From positions 310,001-374,000 of the forward strand of contig NZ_AP019536.1 in NCBI RefSeq assembly GCF_018324385.1: a stretch of DNA of 64,000 nt, in the 5' to 3' direction. Positions 51,826 through 59,460 of this stretch are shown in pieces. This stretch comes from Ferrigenium kumadai. GTDB taxonomy: Bacteria > Pseudomonadota > Gammaproteobacteria > Burkholderiales > Gallionellaceae. The notes beneath the pieces were generated by a model that did not search any database, was not told the origin of the DNA, and saw only the letters and a program-made list of their open reading frames with translations. Position numbers and translations under genes: made by a program. Positions within the stretch are counted from its first letter, which is position 1, and each line of letters begins with the position of its first letter.

Positions 51826-51838
51826 AGTTTCCTCAAAG

Positions 51839-53014
51839 TTATTTCAACGCCAGCCATTTCATTGGATCGAGCGGCTTACTCTCGTGACGCAGTTCAAAGT
51901 ATAAACCGGAATCCTCATTGCCGCCGCTGTTCCCAACCGCGGCGATGGTGTCGCCGCCATGCAGCACGTCACCGACCTGTTTGTATAGCGTCTCATTGTT
52001 GCCGTACAGGCTCATGTAGCCCTTGCCGTGATCGACGATGAGCAGGTTGCCGAAGCCTCGCAGCCAGTCGGCGAATACCACTCGCCCTGCTGCAACTGCT
52101 TTGACGGCCTGGCCGCTGGAAGTTCTCAGGAATAATCCCTTCCACAGCACGGTGCTGTCGGGGCGCGGCGTGCCGAATCGGTTGGTGACTTCGCCTTTGA
52201 CCGGGAAAGCCAGTTTGCCTCGCAACTGTTCGAACGGGCTGCCGTCGAAGCGGTTATCCGGCAGGTTATCGTTGCGGAACAGTGACCGGGACTTGGGCTG
52301 CGCCAGCATTCTGGTCAGTCTGTCGACCAACTGCGCCAGGCGGTTCTCGTCGCGGTGCAGGCGGTTGATCTCTCGTCGTTGCTGGCGTAGTTGCTGCGAG
52401 AGCTTGCCCATCATCTGTTGCCGTGCGCGCTGTTCTTTTTCCAGCGTTTTCTTTTGTGCAGCTTGCTCGGCGTGCAACGATTCCAGCGCGCTGCGCTGCT
52501 CGCGCGTGGCGAGACTGACGGCATTCAGCTCGGCAAGGTCTGTGCGCAGGCCTGCAAGCCATGTGGCCCGGCTCCGGGCGATGTACTGGTAATACAGCAG
52601 GTCGCGTGCTGCCTGATTGGGATCCTGATTGTTCAGCAGCATTTTCAGGTATTCCTGCTTGCCGCCCAGGTACTGCTGATACAGCAGCTTGCCGAGCAAG
52701 GTCTGCTGGCTTTCAAGGCTGCCGCTCAGTTGATGTTCACGGGATTGCAATTCGACCAGCCGCTGGTCGGCGATGCGTTGCTGGGTGGACAGTTCGGCGA
52801 GCTTGCGGTTGCTGTCACTGATCGCCCGTTCGGATTCGCGCAGTGCATCAGCTGCTTCTGACTTCGACTCGCTGGTCTTGTCCATTTCGCGCTGCATGGC
52901 GCTGATGCGCTTGCGCAGGTTCTCCAGCTCCTCCTCCTGCTGGCTGGCCTGCGCCGTGCCGACCAGGGGCAGCGCACACAAGGCCAGCGACAGGAGACGC
53001 GTATGCGGAATCAC
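51839..53014 (-). CDS. envC: EnvC-like murein hydrolase activator
   Basis: 391 residues: signal peptide (about 1-23), two long coiled coils (about 24-110 and 160-240) and a C-terminal LytM/M23 fold (about 270-391). The LytM metal ligands are missing: LWKGLFLRT replaces the HxGxD motif and YFELRHE replaces HxH. That is the EnvC pattern, an activator of amidases AmiA/AmiB at the division septum and not an enzyme. Overlaps gpmI by four bases. Confidence 0.92.
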   Translation of the reverse strand: MIPHTRLLSLALCALPLVGTAQASQQEEELENLRKRISAMQREMDKTSESKSEAADALRESERAISDSNRKLAELSTQQRIADQRLVELQSREHQLSGSLESQQTLLGKLLYQQYLGGKQEYLKMLLNNQDPNQAARDLLYYQYIARSRATWLAGLRTDLAELNAVSLATREQRSALESLHAEQAAQKKTLEKEQRARQQMMGKLSQQLRQQRREINRLHRDENRLAQLVDRLTRMLAQPKSRSLFRNDNLPDNRFDGSPFEQLRGKLAFPVKGEVTNRFGTPRPDSTVLWKGLFLRTSSGQAVKAVAAGRVVFADWLRGFGNLLIVDHGKGYMSLYGNNETLYKQVGDVLHGGDTIAAVGNSGGNEDSGLYFELRHESKPLDPMKWLALK

Positions 53015-54537
53015 TGCAGTTGGATCAGGCTGCGTCCGGTCATTTCAGGCGGTTGCGGCAGGCCCATCATGGTCAACAGGCTGGGGGCGATGTCGCGCAG
53101 TGCGCCCCCATCGACCATCCGCGCCTTGCGGCCGACGTAGAGGAACGGTACCTGGTTCAGCGTGTGCGCGGTATGCGCCTGGTGGGTGGTGCGGTCCAGC
53201 ATCTGTTCGGCGTTGCCGTGGTCGGCGGTGAGGATGACCTCGCCGCCGATGGATTGCATCGCTTTGACTACGCGGCCGATGCAGATGTCGAGGGCCTCGA
53301 TCGCCTTGGTGGCTGCCTCCATGTTGCCGCTATGGCCTACCATGTCGCCGTTGGCATAGTTGCAGATGATGGCGTGGTATTGGCGGCTGAGAATCGCGGC
53401 CTCCAGCTTGTCGGTCACCTCGAATGCGCTCATCTCCGGTTTCAGGTCATATGTCGCGACCTTGGGCGACGGCACCAGGATGCGGTCTTCGCCGGAATAG
53501 GGTTGTTCCTTGCCGCCGCTGAAGAAGTAGGTGACGTGCGCGTATTTTTCGGTCTCGGCGATGCGCAGTTGTTTCAGTCCGAGGTTGGAAATGTATTCGC
53601 CGAAGCCGTTGTGGATGGATTCGGGGGCATAGGCGCAGGTCAGGTAGCTGAAGTCCTCGCCGTAGCTGCTCAACGTGACGAAGGCGGACAACTTCGGGAA
53701 GTGCGCTCGCGCGAAACCGGTAAATGCCTCGTCCGTCAGGGCGCGCGTCAGTTCGCGGGCACGGTCGGCACGGAAGTTCATGAACACCGCGGCATCGCCG
53801 TCCTGCATGCCCGTGCCCGCAATTGCGGTCGGCTTGACGAATTCGTCGGTCTCGCCCCGCGCATAGGCCTGCTCAAGCGCGGTCAGCGCGTCAGCTGCAT
53901 GGAATTCGGCTCGGCCTTCCGTGAGCAACTCATATGCAGGTTGCACACGCTCCCAGCGGTTGTCGCGGTCCATGGCGTAGAAACGTCCGACCACGCTGGC
54001 GATGCGACCGACGCCCAGCGAGTCACACTTGTCCTGCAACAGTTTCAACGATTGGGCGGCGCTCTTGGGCGGCGTGTCGCGACCGTCTAGGAATGCGTGC
54101 AGGTGGACCTTTTTCAGCCCGTTGCGTGCGGCCATGTCCAGCATGGCGAGGACGTGATTCTCGTGGCTGTGAACCCCGCCTGGCGACAATAGTCCCATGA
54201 CGTGCAGGGTGCTGTCGTTTTGCTTGGCTTTGGCGACGGCGGCGCTCAGTGCCGGGTTGGTGTAGAAGCTTCCGTCCTCGATGGCGACATCCACGCGGCT
54301 GAGTTCCTGGTACACCACGCGTCCGGCGCCGATGTTGAGGTGCCCCACCTCGGAATTGCCCATTTGCTCGGAAGGCAGGCCGACATGTTTCTCGGAGGCG
54401 TCGATCAGGGTGTGGGGGTAATCGCGCCAGAGGGTATCCCAGTTGGGTTTGCGCGCCGCCAGAATGGCGTTGGAATCGGCATCTTCACGGTAGCCGAAAC
54501 CGTCCAGGATCAGCAGTAAGACAGGAGTGACATTCAT
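53011..54537 (-). CDS. gpmI: 2,3-bisphosphoglycerate-independent phosphoglycerate mutase
   Basis: Mn-dependent glycolytic mutase. 508 residues from ATG 54537 (MNVTPVLLLILDGFGYRED): the phospho-serine in QMGNSEVGHLNIGAGR near 60, HAFLDGRDTPP near 154, NFRADRARELT near 265, and ADHGNAEQM near 446. The longer frame upstream overlaps the arsR region and is rejected. First gene of gpmI-envC-ctpA. Confidence 0.96.
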   Translation of the reverse strand: MNVTPVLLLILDGFGYREDADSNAILAARKPNWDTLWRDYPHTLIDASEKHVGLPSEQMGNSEVGHLNIGAGRVVYQELSRVDVAIEDGSFYTNPALSAAVAKAKQNDSTLHVMGLLSPGGVHSHENHVLAMLDMAARNGLKKVHLHAFLDGRDTPPKSAAQSLKLLQDKCDSLGVGRIASVVGRFYAMDRDNRWERVQPAYELLTEGRAEFHAADALTALEQAYARGETDEFVKPTAIAGTGMQDGDAAVFMNFRADRARELTRALTDEAFTGFARAHFPKLSAFVTLSSYGEDFSYLTCAYAPESIHNGFGEYISNLGLKQLRIAETEKYAHVTYFFSGGKEQPYSGEDRILVPSPKVATYDLKPEMSAFEVTDKLEAAILSRQYHAIICNYANGDMVGHSGNMEAATKAIEALDICIGRVVKAMQSIGGEVILTADHGNAEQMLDRTTHQAHTAHTLNQVPFLYVGRKARMVDGGALRDIAPSLLTMMGLPQPPEMTGRSLIQLQ

Positions 54538-54582
54538 TGGATAGAATATAAGCGGATGATGATTTGTGCAGGCGCGTATTTT

Positions 54583-54596
54583 AGCCGAATTCGGCT
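54583..54596. promoter_or_regulatory. Perfect 14-bp palindrome between gpmI and arsR
   Basis: AGCCGAATTCGGCT in the 90-base divergent gap, 31 bases before the arsR ATG. It could be an operator; its sequence differs from the AT-rich palindrome after arsR. Confidence 0.35.
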
Positions 54597-54627
54597 GGCT
54601 TCGTGCGCGGGATGACTGGAGGAAAAC

Positions 54628-54927
54628 ATGGCAAGGCTGATCGACCGGGAAGAGGATATTCAACAGGCGGCGCAGGCGATGAAGGCGATCGCGCATCCGT
54701 TGCGGCTGCGCATATTGTGCGTGCTGGGCGACCAGGAGGTGAGCGTGCAGGACATCGTGGAGCAAGTGGGGACGTCGCAGAGCAACATCTCCCAGCATCT
54801 GGCGATCCTGCGGGAAAAGGGCGTGCTGGCGACGCGTAAGGACGCGAACCGGGTCTATTACCGCATCGGTGACCTGCGTACGCTCAAGCTGGTCGGCATG
54901 ATGCGCGACGTGTTCTGCAGTGCGTAG
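54628..54927 (+). CDS. ArsR-family regulator with SqrR/BigR-like cysteine pair
   Basis: 99-residue winged-helix repressor; recognition helix region TSQSNISQHLAILREKG near 49-65 and wing VYYRIGD near 77. Its only cysteines are Cys31 (RILCVLG, helix 2 region) and Cys97 (near the C-terminus). Their spacing of 66 residues equals that of the persulfide-sensing pair I recall for SqrR (41/107) and BigR (42/108); metal-site motifs of ArsR/SmtB (CxC) are absent. It precedes an AT-rich palindrome and an RND pump operon, its probable target. Good AGGAAAAC site before the ATG. Confidence 0.85.
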   Translation: MARLIDREEDIQQAAQAMKAIAHPLRLRILCVLGDQEVSVQDIVEQVGTSQSNISQHLAILREKGVLATRKDANRVYYRIGDLRTLKLVGMMRDVFCSA

Positions 54928-54930
54928 GGC

Positions 54931-54965
54931 TTGCGCCCCGGCCTAAGTATTAGTATATTCTAATA
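54931..54965 (+). promoter_or_regulatory. Promoter with overlapping palindromic operator
   Basis: TTGCGC (54931-54936) and TATATT (54954-54959) with a 17-base spacer. The -10 is the exact centre of a perfect inverted repeat TATTAG-N6-CTAATA (54948-54965). A repressor bound there would block the promoter; the ArsR protein encoded immediately upstream is the obvious candidate. A GTG start follows 29 bases later. Confidence 0.7.
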
Positions 54966-54993
54966 TGCGAAAATACCAAATGGAGCAAAGGCC

Positions 54994-56010
54994 GTGAAAA
55001 AAACGTGGGTGTTATATCTTCTGCTGATAAGCGCCGTCGCTGCAGAGGCTGCCGGGCAGCCTGCCGTCGCGCCCGTGCAGTATCGCGAAGTGGCGCAGAC
55101 CTACAGTGCGGATGGCCTGGTGGAGGCGACGCGCCAATCTACCGTGTCGGCGCAGATCGGCGGGCGCGTCAAGGAAGTGCTGTTCGATGTGGGCGACCGC
55201 GTCGCCAAGGGGCAGGTGATCCTGCGCATCGACGAACGCGAGGCTGCGCAGGCCTTGGCGGGAAGCCAGGCGCAGGTGCTGCAGGCACAGGCCAACATGC
55301 AGAACGCGAAGGCGAACTACGAGCGCGCCAAGCAGCTGTTCGCGCAGAAATTCATCAGCCAGGCCGGGCTGGACAAGGCGCAGGCTGACTACAAGGTGGC
55401 GCTGGCGCAGGCGGCCGCGAGCGAGGCGGGCGCGGGGCAGGCAAGCCTGGCGCACGGCTATACCTCAGTGATCGCTCCCTACGGCGGTGTCGTGGCGGCG
55501 CGTCTGGTGGAAGTCGGCGAGATGGTGATGCCGGGCAAGCCCCTGATGACCGGCTTTGACCCCTCCGAGATGCGTGTTGTGGTGAGTGTGCCGCAGTACA
55601 AGCTGGCCGATATCGGCGCACGTCCCGAAGCGTCGGTGGAGATTCCTTCGCTGAACCGCTGGATCAAGGCCGCTTCGGTCACCGTGCAGCCCATCGCCGA
55701 TGCGCGTACCCACAGCACCCAGGTGCGCGTGTACCTGCCTGCCAATGAGGCGGGCGTCTATCCGGGCATGTTCGTGCGAGCCCATTTCGTGGTCGGCAAA
55801 GTCAAGAAGCTGACCATTCCGGCCAGTGCCGTGTTGCGCCGCAGCGAAGTGGTGGCAGTCTACGTGGCGGACGACAAGGGCAACATGAAGCTGCGCCAGG
55901 TCCGACTCGGCGAGGAGAGCGATGGCCTGGTCGAGGTGCTCGCGGGGCTGAAGCCGGGCGAGCAGGTTGCGCTGGACCCGATCAAGGCCGGCATGTCCGG
56001 CAGGAAGTAA
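54994..56010 (+). CDS. RND efflux periplasmic adaptor
   Basis: Membrane-fusion protein linking an RND pump to the cell envelope. 338 residues starting at GTG 54994 after a GGAG site. Cleavable signal (VLYLLLISAVAAEA-A), biotinyl-lipoyl half-domains (STVSAQIGGRVKEVLFDVGD near 51-70 and YTSVIAPYGGVVAARLVEVG near 157), a coiled-coil hairpin between them (about 85-145), then beta-barrel and membrane-proximal domains. No lipobox. The pump gene follows by four bases; no outer-membrane factor gene is present. Confidence 0.93.
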   Translation: MKKTWVLYLLLISAVAAEAAGQPAVAPVQYREVAQTYSADGLVEATRQSTVSAQIGGRVKEVLFDVGDRVAKGQVILRIDEREAAQALAGSQAQVLQAQANMQNAKANYERAKQLFAQKFISQAGLDKAQADYKVALAQAAASEAGAGQASLAHGYTSVIAPYGGVVAARLVEVGEMVMPGKPLMTGFDPSEMRVVVSVPQYKLADIGARPEASVEIPSLNRWIKAASVTVQPIADARTHSTQVRVYLPANEAGVYPGMFVRAHFVVGKVKKLTIPASAVLRRSEVVAVYVADDKGNMKLRQVRLGEESDGLVEVLAGLKPGEQVALDPIKAGMSGRK

Positions 56011-56014
56011 GGTC

Positions 56015-59000
56015 ATGGGTATCTCGGGGCGTATCGCCAAGCTGTTCCTGCATTCGCAGATGACGCCGCTGCTGGCGCTGGTTGCCGTGCTGCTGGGCTT
56101 GTTCGCGGTGTCGGTGACCCCGCGCGAGGAAGAGCCGCAGATCAATGTGACCATGGCGAACGTGCTGATCCCGTATCCCGGCGCATCGGCAAAAGACGTC
56201 GCGCAGACCGTGGCGACGCCGGCCGAGCAAGTGCTGGCGCAGATCGCTGGGGTGGATCACGTCTACTCCGTGTCGCAGCCCGGCATGGCAGTCATCACCG
56301 TACAGTTCAAGGTGGGCGAGGAGCACGTGCCCTCGCTGGTCAAGCTTTACGATGTGGTGCATTCCCACGCCGACTGGCTCCCCCCCACCCTGGGAGTGGC
56401 GCCGCCCATCATCAAGGCCAAGGGCATCGACGATGTGCCGGTGGTTGCGCTGACGCTGTGGCGCAAGCAGGAAACGGGCGGTGGCGTCGAGCTGACTCAG
56501 GTGGCGCATGCCATCGAAGCGGAGCTGAAGCGCGTACCGGGCACGCGCGAAGTGAGCACGCTTGGTGCGACACAACGCATGGTGCGCGTGCTGCTGAATC
56601 CTGAGAATCTGAACGCGTACCGGCTGACCATGCAGGATGTCCGTGCCGCTCTGCAGTCCGCCGATGTATCGCAGAATTCCGGCAATCTGGTGCAGGACAA
56701 CCGCGAGGTGCTGGTGCAGACCGGCAGCTTCCTGAGCGACGCGAACGAGGTGCGACAGCTGGTGATCGGCGTGGCCGACGGCAAGCCCGTGTTCCTGCGC
56801 GACGTCGCCGAAGTGCAGGATGGCGCCGACCAGCCGGGCAGCTACGTGTGGTTCGGCACTGGACCTGCCGCGGAAGACAAACAGATCAAGGCCAAGGGCG
56901 AATTTACCGCCGTGACGGTGGCCGTGACCAAGAAGCCGGGCGCGAATGCGGTGGAGATCGCCGATCGGCTGATGTCCCGCGTGAACGAGCTGAAAGGCAG
57001 CGTCATCCCGGATGACGTGCAAGTCAGTGTGACACGCAACTACGGCGAGACCGCGAACGACAAGGCGATGAAGCTGATCCAGAAGCTGCTGTTCGCCACC
57101 GTGGCGGTGGTCGCGCTGGTGTGGTTCGCCATGGGGCGGCGCGAGGCACTGGTGGTGGGTATCGCGGTGTTGCTGACGCTGGCGGCCACGTTGTTCGCTT
57201 CCTGGGCCTATGGCTTCACGCTGAACCGCGTATCGCTGTTCGCCCTGATCTTCTCCATCGGTATCCTGGTGGATGACGCCATCGTGGTGGTTGAGAATAT
57301 TCACCGCCGCCGCGCCATGGCCGAGCACCAGCCGTTGTCCGAGATCATCCCCGAAGCGGTGGACGAGGTCGGCAGTCCGACCATACTGGCCACGTTCACG
57401 GTTATTGCCGCGCTGTTGCCGATGGCCTTCGTCAGCGGCCTGATGGGGCCGTACATGAGCCCGATCCCGATCAACGCGAGCATGGGCATGCTGATCTCGC
57501 TTGCGGTGGCATTCATCATCACCCCGTGGCTCGTGTACCGCTTCGCCGGTGCGCAGCATGAGGCCGTTCACAATGAGCAGAACACCAAAATCAACCGCTT
57601 CTTCCGTGAGCGGCTCGGCCCCTTCCTGAACGGCGAGCACGGCAAGAAGGCGCGCCGCAAGCTGTGGCTCGGCATCCTCGCCGCGCTGATGCTTGCGGTA
57701 TCGCTGGCGGTGGTGAAGCTGGTGGTGCTGAAGATGCTGCCGTTCGACAACAAATCCGAATTCCAGGTCGTGGTCGACATGCCGAGCGGTGCCGCGCTGG
57801 AGCAGACCAGTGCCGTGCTGCACGAGATCGGCGACTACTTGGCGACCGTGCCGGAAGTGACCGACTACCAAGCCTACGCAGGCACGGCGTCGCCAATCAA
57901 CTTCAACGGCCTGGTGCGCCAGTACTACCTGCGCAGCGCCGCCGAACAGGGCGACATCCAGGTGAACCTGCGCGACAAGCACCATCGCGACCGCAGCAGC
58001 CACGAAATCGCCACCGGCGTGCTCGAGCCGATCCAGAAGATCGCGAACAACTGGGGCGCGAAGGTGAAGATCGTCGAAGTGCCGCCCGGCCCCCCGGTAA
58101 TGTCGCCCATCGTGGCCGAGATCTACGGGCCGGACTACCAGGGCGCACGCCAGGTCGCGAGCAAGGTGCGGGAGCAGTTCGGCAAGACCGAAGGCATCGT
58201 CGGCATCGACGACACCGTCACCGAGTCGGCTCCCAAGCTGCTGCTGCATGTGCTGCAAAGCAAGGCGGCGCTGCTGGGCGTGTCACCGCATGACATCGTG
58301 GATGTGATCGGGATGGCGCTGACGGGCCGGGATGTCGCCTCGCTGCACGACGAACAGGCGAAGTATGCGCCCCCCCTGCGTATCGGACTCCCTGCCGAAA
58401 AACGCAGCCGGATCGACGACGTGCTGAAACTCAAGGTGCGCGCACGCGACGGCGTGCTGGTGCCGCTGTCCGAGGTGGTGCAGGTGGTTCCCGCGCAGCG
58501 CGACTACCCGATCTACCACAAGGACCTGCTGCCGGTGGTGTATGTGTTCGGCGACATGGCGGGCAAGCTGGATAGCCCGCTGTACGGCATGTTCGACATC
58601 AACGGCGAGACCGGCGGCATGATGCTGGCGCAGGGCGGCGAACTGGAGAGCTATTTCTTCAGGCAGCCCAGTGATCCTTATGCCGGCTACGCGCTGAAGT
58701 GGGACGGCGAATGGCAGGTGACATTCGAGACTTTCCGCGACATGGGCATCGCGTACGGCGTGGGACTGATCCTGATCTATCTGCTGGTGGTGGCGCAGTT
58801 CAAGTCGTATCTCGTGCCGCTCATCATCATGGCGCCCATACCTCTCACCATCATCGGCGTGATGCCGGGACATGCGTTGTTCGGTGCACAGTTCACCGCG
58901 ACTTCGATGATCGGCATGATCGCGCTGGCCGGCATCATCGTGCGCAACTCCATCCTGTTGGTGGACTTTGTCAATCTGCAGCTCCGTGATGGCGCGGACC

Positions 59001-59215
59001 TGCAGCATGCGGTGATCAACGCGGCCGGCGCGCGTGCCAAACCCATCCTGCTCACCGGGCTGGCGGCTATGCTGGGAGCGCTGTTCATCCTCGATGACCC
59101 GATCTTCAACGGGCTGGCGCTATCCCTGATCTTCGGCATTCTCGTATCCACTTTGCTGACGCTGGTGGTGATTCCGGTGCTGTACTACGCTACTTTGTAC
59201 CGTAAATTCCGGTAA
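56015..59215 (+). CDS. RND efflux permease (hydrophobe/amphiphile type)
   Basis: 1,066-residue inner-membrane proton antiporter with the usual 12 helices and two large periplasmic loops. The proton-relay Asp-Asp is in GILVDDAIVVVENI near residue 428, and the second half carries GMIALAGIIVRNSILLVDF near 966. It belongs with CusA/AcrB-like HAE pumps; metal-specific methionines are not evident. ATG 56015 gives MGISGRIAKLFLHS; upstream frame lies in the adaptor. Substrate unknown; the regulator suggests a reactive-sulfur or oxidant-related compound. Confidence 0.93.
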   Translation: MGISGRIAKLFLHSQMTPLLALVAVLLGLFAVSVTPREEEPQINVTMANVLIPYPGASAKDVAQTVATPAEQVLAQIAGVDHVYSVSQPGMAVITVQFKVGEEHVPSLVKLYDVVHSHADWLPPTLGVAPPIIKAKGIDDVPVVALTLWRKQETGGGVELTQVAHAIEAELKRVPGTREVSTLGATQRMVRVLLNPENLNAYRLTMQDVRAALQSADVSQNSGNLVQDNREVLVQTGSFLSDANEVRQLVIGVADGKPVFLRDVAEVQDGADQPGSYVWFGTGPAAEDKQIKAKGEFTAVTVAVTKKPGANAVEIADRLMSRVNELKGSVIPDDVQVSVTRNYGETANDKAMKLIQKLLFATVAVVALVWFAMGRREALVVGIAVLLTLAATLFASWAYGFTLNRVSLFALIFSIGILVDDAIVVVENIHRRRAMAEHQPLSEIIPEAVDEVGSPTILATFTVIAALLPMAFVSGLMGPYMSPIPINASMGMLISLAVAFIITPWLVYRFAGAQHEAVHNEQNTKINRFFRERLGPFLNGEHGKKARRKLWLGILAALMLAVSLAVVKLVVLKMLPFDNKSEFQVVVDMPSGAALEQTSAVLHEIGDYLATVPEVTDYQAYAGTASPINFNGLVRQYYLRSAAEQGDIQVNLRDKHHRDRSSHEIATGVLEPIQKIANNWGAKVKIVEVPPGPPVMSPIVAEIYGPDYQGARQVASKVREQFGKTEGIVGIDDTVTESAPKLLLHVLQSKAALLGVSPHDIVDVIGMALTGRDVASLHDEQAKYAPPLRIGLPAEKRSRIDDVLKLKVRARDGVLVPLSEVVQVVPAQRDYPIYHKDLLPVVYVFGDMAGKLDSPLYGMFDINGETGGMMLAQGGELESYFFRQPSDPYAGYALKWDGEWQVTFETFRDMGIAYGVGLILIYLLVVAQFKSYLVPLIIMAPIPLTIIGVMPGHALFGAQFTATSMIGMIALAGIIVRNSILLVDFVNLQLRDGADLQHAVINAAGARAKPILLTGLAAMLGALFILDDPIFNGLALSLIFGILVSTLLTLVVIPVLYYATLYRKFR

Positions 59216-59247
59216 AATCCGCGGCTAACCATTTTAGGAGAATCACT

Positions 59248-59460
59248 ATGACTGCTGAACGCATCGTCCGTATCGTCGCCGGCTTCTTTGTCCTGCTGTC
59301 CCTGTCTCTGGGAGTGGAAGGCAGCCCGCTGTTCGTGAATCAGAACTTCCTGTGGTTCACCGCCTTCGTCGGCGTCAACCTGTTCCAGAGCGGTTTCACC
59401 ACCTTCTGTCCGCTGAACAACATCCTGGCAAAATTCGGCATCAAGAGCGGTTCTTGCTAA
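59248..59460 (+). CDS. DUF2892 (YgaP-type) membrane protein
   Basis: 70 residues, two membrane helices (about 6-24 and 34-52) and the family motif FTTFCPLNNILAKFG near 50-64, plus a C-terminal cysteine at the last position. DUF2892 is the membrane domain of the rhodanese YgaP, whose E. coli gene is next to the ArsR regulator ygaV. Good AGGAG site. It follows the RND pump by 32 bases, so the unit repeats the ArsR/DUF2892 association with an RND pump added. Confidence 0.88.
   Translation: MTAERIVRIVAGFFVLLSLSLGVEGSPLFVNQNFLWFTAFVGVNLFQSGFTTFCPLNNILAKFGIKSGSC

Noticed and set aside
55982..58258. 758-codon frame antisense to the RND permease
   Set aside because: His/Arg/Gln-rich shadow with no ribosome site; the permease on the plus strand is certain.
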